This document shows, piece after piece, positions 59,611 to 64,000 of a DNA stretch of 64,000 nt; position 1 is the first letter of the stretch, and each line of letters begins with the position of its first letter. The notes beneath the pieces are model-generated. The model searched no databases and had not been told where the DNA came from. It worked only from the letters and a program-made list of their open reading frames with translations. This DNA comes from Myripristis murdjan (Eukaryota > Chordata > Actinopteri > Holocentriformes > Holocentridae). Both the position numbers and the translations under genes were made by a program. The stretch is taken from NCBI RefSeq assembly GCF_902150065.1, contig NC_044001.1, positions 19,783,439 through 19,847,438 on the forward strand. The letters run 5' to 3'.

Positions 59611-62600
59611 TAAATGCTGTGTTACAGTGTCTGGGTGGACAGGTAGATGACCGAGGCTGTTGCTTCCCTACTGCTGTTTAAACACCTGTTGGATAATGGC
59701 TGTCCTTAGATAACCATCTGCCAGCTGGGGACTGTGGATAACACATGCACACACACACATTGACACACACATTCACACCTTTCAGCACCCTCAAACAAAT
59801 GCAAATGTACGTGCACTCACAAATACACATTAGAAACACCATAAGTCAAGCAAGGACGACAGAGGACCCGCACGCTGAGGTGACTTATTCATTATTTGAA
59901 GTATTCTTCCTGCAAAATGTCAGACACTTCACCTCAGACAGCATGCACACGGGCATTCTCACAGCAGAAACTGAAGACACAGATTGGGTAGCCACAGCAA
60001 GGTCCCGTACACCATCAGTGTGTACAGCATGTACTAAAAGTGTTGTATGTGTGCTCACACCTCTCCAGGGTCTTCAGTTCGCTGGTGTGCCTCTCTGTGG
60101 CCATCTCCAACAGCTTGGCCAGCCGCTGTCACACGGGAAAAGGAAGTGGCACAGACAGAGTGAAAGCATTCGCGTGATCCAAACACAGCTAACAAGTGAC
60201 TTCAGAGAGGCTTATGGTAAATGCCTCTCATTGACGATGCCTGCTATGTGTGTGATTAGATTTTCTTAACTTCTGCAACCCTGCATCACAAATTCATTAC
60301 AAATGCATGCATGCTTGGTTTTGAATATTTATGAGAGGGATGTAGATTGAGCAGATACAGAATATGTATATGACATTGTGGTAGAATATGGAAAAACTGT
60401 CTTTTCTAACTTTGCAGCAGCTTAAAGGAAAATTTAAATTTAAGGAGGTATAGGTGGCCAATCCAGACAATTCTCTTTAATGTAGACCTGAGTTTTATTT
60501 GCATGCACCTTGGCTTTGAGTTCGTGGAAGCGCTTGGCCCGAGACTATAATACAAAACATTAGCTGTCCCTTTGCTCTGCTGCACTTCACACGGTCTATA
60601 CTCTGTCTAGTTTGTTGGTGACCCTTGGAAAATTACCTGATTGACCTCTCAATCTAATGCAGATTCAGAAGTTCGGCTGAGAGCACAGCAGAGCACCTAG
60701 GTGTGATGTCTAATCAATAGAGTCTCTAAAGCCCTGGCTGCTCGCCCGTGATCTGAGACTCACAGCACAAGGAGGTGAAATGAGGCGCTCCATGGGAGAT
60801 GTGAATGCATCCTGAGCCATGGAAATGAGTCCTAGTTTGGAGGTTGATCAATAAGTGCAATGAAGAGAGCCAAGAGAGCCTGGGTAAGTGGCGAGTGGGG
60901 TTTAGATGAGGAGCGTATGAGAGGAGGTTGCAGAGGGACAAGGAGCAGAACGTACTGTATCGTGCCTTTCATGTTCCCATCCAAAAGCGCTAGAATCTAT
61001 TTTGGGTTTCAAGGTAAAAGAGTAAAATACATCATTGTTGAATAAGATCACGTACATTATGTAAATTTCCAAACATTCTTGGAAAAAAATATTGGAAATG
61101 ACAGGAAATCGGGGTCAATTGCTCCCTGCCAATTGAATCAAGCACAACAATGCATGCCCTCTCATGCTAAACATGTGAACCTCTTTTTGTGTGGGAGACA
61201 GAACGGCTGGTGGAGCCACTCAGTTATCACTTAATCACAGCTGCATTTTTCAAACAGGAATAGAACTTCTTAATGGGTTGATGAGGCCCTTGAGGGAGTG
61301 TTAAATGTTGTATTGTAGGTACCTCTGTTGCACACTGCTCCTTCCTCTTCTTCAGCTGGTCACATTGCTCCGTCCACAGAGCCTGCAGCTCGGCCTGCAG
61401 CTTTTCCTTCTGCTCCTGCACCCTCTCCAAGTTAGTGGAGCCTGAACCGCTGCTCCCTCCTCTGAGGAACACATCATGCCAAAATATGATAAGACATAAC
61501 AGGATGTTTGAAAAGGTAATCAAGTCTATCAGGTAATGGAGAATGTGCTACATCAAATGAGGCCCTCCCCTCAGTACTGGGGAGAACATCACTGAGGGAT
61601 AAAAACTGATTCCTTTCCAGATGAATGTTGTGAACTTCACATGATGTTCAGTCATGCAGTTACTGAAAATAACATAACAATGTTCCCTGGGCTTTGCATT
61701 AAGCATCTTTGCTAATGAAAGCTTACTGGACAACTGTGCACAAAAAGCACTGCAACCCTTGAAGCGTGTTCATTTAGCTGTTATTTTCATCCTCTAATAT
61801 TCTGTTTCGCCTAGAAAAACACATTAGCCAAAGAATATTCTCTGTGCTTCTAAATATAATCTCATTAATGACACTGGCCAAAACAACAACAACTTTATTA
61901 GTGGGTCAATATTATGCTGCATAATTCACCACCAATTTGGAAACATAGAGCTTTGCTTGGTGAATGACATAAAAACAAAGTTGGACAAGTGAGTCTTAGT
62001 TCACTGAAAATATTGTTTGTACCAAGCTTGCACATGCAGAGCCTCTCCTCCTTCTGCCCCTTTTGTCATGTCAACTTATCTCTCTCAAACCTTCTGGCAA
62101 ATATCAGCTCTACTCGGATGAAACAGAACAACCACAGAAAGAAGACACAAATCTCTTTACTCTTTTTTATTCACTGAAGCCTTCTTCTTGAGGGCCTTGA
62201 AGGACTCAGAGTATTTCTGAATCAGATCTTCTCCTTTCTTCTGACACTTTCTCTCCGCTTCCTTCATCTCTCTCTCCTGACGCTTGACGACCTTCAGATA
62301 GTTCTTGTGCTGCGTCAGCTCTTCAGTAGTCACAGTGGTGAGCTCTGTAACATACACACACACACACAGGCTACCTTGGAGCACGGTGGAAAAAAAATCC
62401 TACTTTTGTAGAAGTCCTACTTTTGTTAACACTACACATGCATTTATAAGAGATCAAAAACTATTCAACAAAAATATTTTTTACTGGTCTGCATTGTCCT
62501 CTAAGAAATTGTTGCCTTAAGCTACAATGATAGAGGGGAATATGTGTCCAGCACAGCACATGAAACGCAGCACTACCTCCACCGGATGTCGGCTGAGATG

Positions 62601-64000
62601 AGTCATCTGATCCAGCAGGCTCAGGTGATGAACTTGGGTCACTGGGTTGGACAGGAACCACAATCGCTGGACCGGGCGCATCCACAGCAGCACACTCAGT
62701 TGTAGTATCTGTGCTGGGGCTGTCCTCTGGGCCAGGCTCAGGGGTTGTACTGGAGTCATCAGCGGGCTCTTCATCGGCTACAGGAGCTGGGGCAGGCTCT
62801 GGGACTGGCTCTGATACAGGAGTGGCCTCAGTGTCAGGGGACGGAGTTGCCTCAGGAGGGGATTCAGGAGGGGATTCAGGAGTGGCTGCGTCCTGGTCTG
62901 GGTCTTCAGCAGCAGTCTCATCTGAAGTTTGAAGAGCATCTGCAGCGGGAGTGTCTGACGTGTTGTCAGCCTCTGTGCTGGGCTCCTCTGTGCTGGCATC
63001 TTGAGGAGACTCGGATGATTGGTCAGCAGGGTCCGGGGAGGTCTTAGGTTCTGGTGGGACTGTTTTGAGAGGCAGAAGAGCGTTCAACACATCAGCGGTC
63101 ATATCACCTTTTTGTCCTCCACCATCAAAGCCTGGTGAAGGGACTTTCCATTGGATACCATTCTGTGCATTGGGCTCCTATGTATGTCACACACGATTTC
63201 TCAGCCCAAGCTGGTTTATTGTGGACCAAACTTGGGGGAAAGATGGGTTTTGACACTGTGGTTCAGCATTTTAAAAATAAACCTGAATGGCTCATCACAG
63301 CACCATCACCATGCCAACAAGGCCCTAAACTCCATGATCAATATTTCAGACACTGCTTGGTCAAATTTGATGAATCTTTAGGAAATGATCTCTCTATCCT
63401 GATAATGAAATATGCACAAAATGAAACTGACTGGCCCACCACAGCACCAACAAGGCCAAAAAAATCCCCAAGCTTCAAGCAGCATTGTCTCAGGCACAGC
63501 ACAACACTCATACAAAACATAAAATCAAAAATAAAAAAATACACCCAGGGCACGGCCACTGGTGACTTGTTTGTCTACACCTCTAGAGGTACCTACCACC
63601 AGGGCCAAATGTTTTAGGGGCCAATGTCATAAAAAAAAATTCATATGATTCAGGAAAAAAAAGATTCACAAATGAGTTTCACTGAAATGTGTTCCCTCCA
63701 CAAGCCCCATTACCTGCAGCACTGTCCTTAATTCCAGGTTTGTCAGTGGGGGGTGGGACCACAAGAGGTAGCTCATAGGGGGAGATGTAGTCCGAGGACG
63801 ACTGTGGGTGCAAACAGAGGACAGGAACATCAGATCCTAGCAAGTATGAGCATCTTCCAGGAAGACAATTAGTGCTGTTATGGACTTATGGGAGAATTGG
63901 GGACATTATTGATATGTCATTAGTGGCCACTGCCAAAGTTAAATTGGCTTCATCAGCTTATTTTTACCTCCTGCGTCTTTGAGGTCTTCTCTGTACCCTT
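55431..64000 (-). CDS. plcb2: plcb2, phospholipase C beta 2, 3' part of gene
   Basis: Eleven exons are in view on the minus strand: 64000-63968 (open), 63801-63714, 63059-62577, 62344-62161, 61461-61323, 60544-60509, 60125-60061, 59445-59386, 59277-59220, 56813-56730 and 55601-55431. Phases agree at every junction, giving 466 codons plus stop. They cover only the post-C2 linker and the coiled C-terminal domain through which PLC-beta enzymes bind G-alpha-q and the plasma membrane; the PH, EF, X/Y and C2 parts lie to the right. Diagnostic segments are TEELTQHKNYLKVVKRQERE, LQAELQALWTEQCDQLKKR, RHTSELKTLES and LPAEVKEAVNACVGAHFPE, the last close to human PLCB2 LEAEVKESVRACLRTCFP. The exon at 63059-62577 is a 160-codon Pro/Glu/Ser/Thr-rich insert. 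One exon is only 36 bp. The segment matching human IQEVVQVIKQ was not found between 59220 and 56813. Placement next to ankrd63 supports the beta-2 call. Confidence 0.93.
56271..56712. repeat. A-rich interspersed repeat, copy 1 (plcb2 intron)
   Basis: Runs from about AAGGTTATTATAGTTCACTA to AAAGGTATAATAACTATAAT. It shares ordered blocks with 58275-59095, such as AAACTAACTGAAATGATATT, TGAACTTCTTAAA, ATACCCCCC, and ACATTTTTAAACAATAA. The ends are roughly inverted (GGTTATTATAGT / ATAATAACTAT). No coding capacity. Confidence 0.7.
56918..56972. repeat. (GT)n microsatellite
   Basis: About 27 GT units in a plcb2 intron. Confidence 0.96.
57069..57124. repeat. (CT)n microsatellite
   Basis: About 27 CT units with one CCT interruption, 100 bp from the GT tract. 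Confidence 0.96.
58275..59095. repeat. A-rich interspersed repeat, copy 2, split by a nested MITE
   Basis: Same order of blocks and same orientation as copy 1 at 56271-56712, in a plcb2 intron. It is interrupted at 58379-58652 by a younger element. It carries an extra stretch around 58760-58850 that is absent or different in copy 1. Confidence 0.7.
58379..58652. mobile_element. hAT-type MITE with perfect 8-bp target duplication
   Basis: A 274-bp element. The ends are inverted repeats: the left starts GGTAACACTTTACAATAAGA and the right is its exact complement, identical over about 33 bp. The similarity then extends further inward with a 10-bp tandem duplication (GTTAACTAAC) on the right arm. 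Both flanks are actaaaac (58371-58378 and 58653-58660), a perfect 8-bp duplication. It has no coding capacity. The intact duplication and matching ends suggest a fairly young insertion. Confidence 0.92.
59570..59608. repeat. Homopolymer of 39 G
   Basis: Thirty-nine consecutive G on the plus strand inside a plcb2 intron (C39 in the pre-mRNA). This is far longer than usual for poly(G). Confidence 0.95.

Noticed and set aside
62461-62576. Continuation of the same plcb2 open frame past 62577
   Set aside because: A donor (gtagtg) follows base 62577 and its phase matches the acceptor before 62344; the codons beyond are read-through into the intron.
63060-63102. Extension of the plcb2 Pro-rich exon to an in-frame ATG (MTADVLNALLPLK)
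   Set aside because: The previous exon ends in phase 1 and joins correctly to an acceptor at 63061-63060, which makes these codons intronic.

Overview
The window is vertebrate nuclear DNA, almost certainly from a teleost fish and probably a percomorph. The genes have GT-AG introns and recognisable human orthologues. Introns are short to moderate, and the spacers carry long CA/TG, GA and CT microsatellites and several small hAT-type inverted-repeat elements typical of fish. The species cannot be named from the sequence.

Layout, left to right: the first coding exon of spint1 (minus, runs off the left edge); ppp1r14d (plus, 4 exons, 3577-10493); zfyve19 (minus, 11 exons, 15763-12607); a bub1b-like gene (plus, 8 coding exons, 16543-19642); a long spacer plus the probable 5' region of pak6 (about 20.6-32.1 kb); pak6 (plus, 8 coding exons, 32115-39726); ankrd63 (minus, one coding exon, 43369-41753); a 12 kb spacer without a recognisable gene; and the 3' half of plcb2 (minus, 11 exons in view, runs off the right edge). 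Order and relative orientation inside the blocks spint1-ppp1r14d-zfyve19 and bub1b-pak6-ankrd63-plcb2 match human 15q15. In human the two blocks lie several hundred kb apart; here they are joined head to head at zfyve19/bub1b.

The most notable gene is bub1b-like. It has both KEN boxes, the TPR region, a D-box, an ABBA-type motif and a GLEBS-like segment, then stops after about 426 codons with its own poly(A) signal. No kinase domain lies downstream, so its architecture is that of yeast Mad3 rather than human BUBR1. It faces zfyve19 (abscission checkpoint) across about 780 bp containing an ETS palindrome, a CCAAT box and a CHR-like TTTGAA, so two mitotic-exit checkpoint genes may share one promoter region.

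Other points are a 160-codon Pro/Glu/Ser/Thr-rich exon in plcb2, a hAT MITE in the bub1b 3' UTR, a hAT MITE with a perfect 8-bp target duplication nested in a second repeat within a plcb2 intron, and a run of 39 G. No virus-derived element, CRISPR array, tRNA or rRNA was seen.
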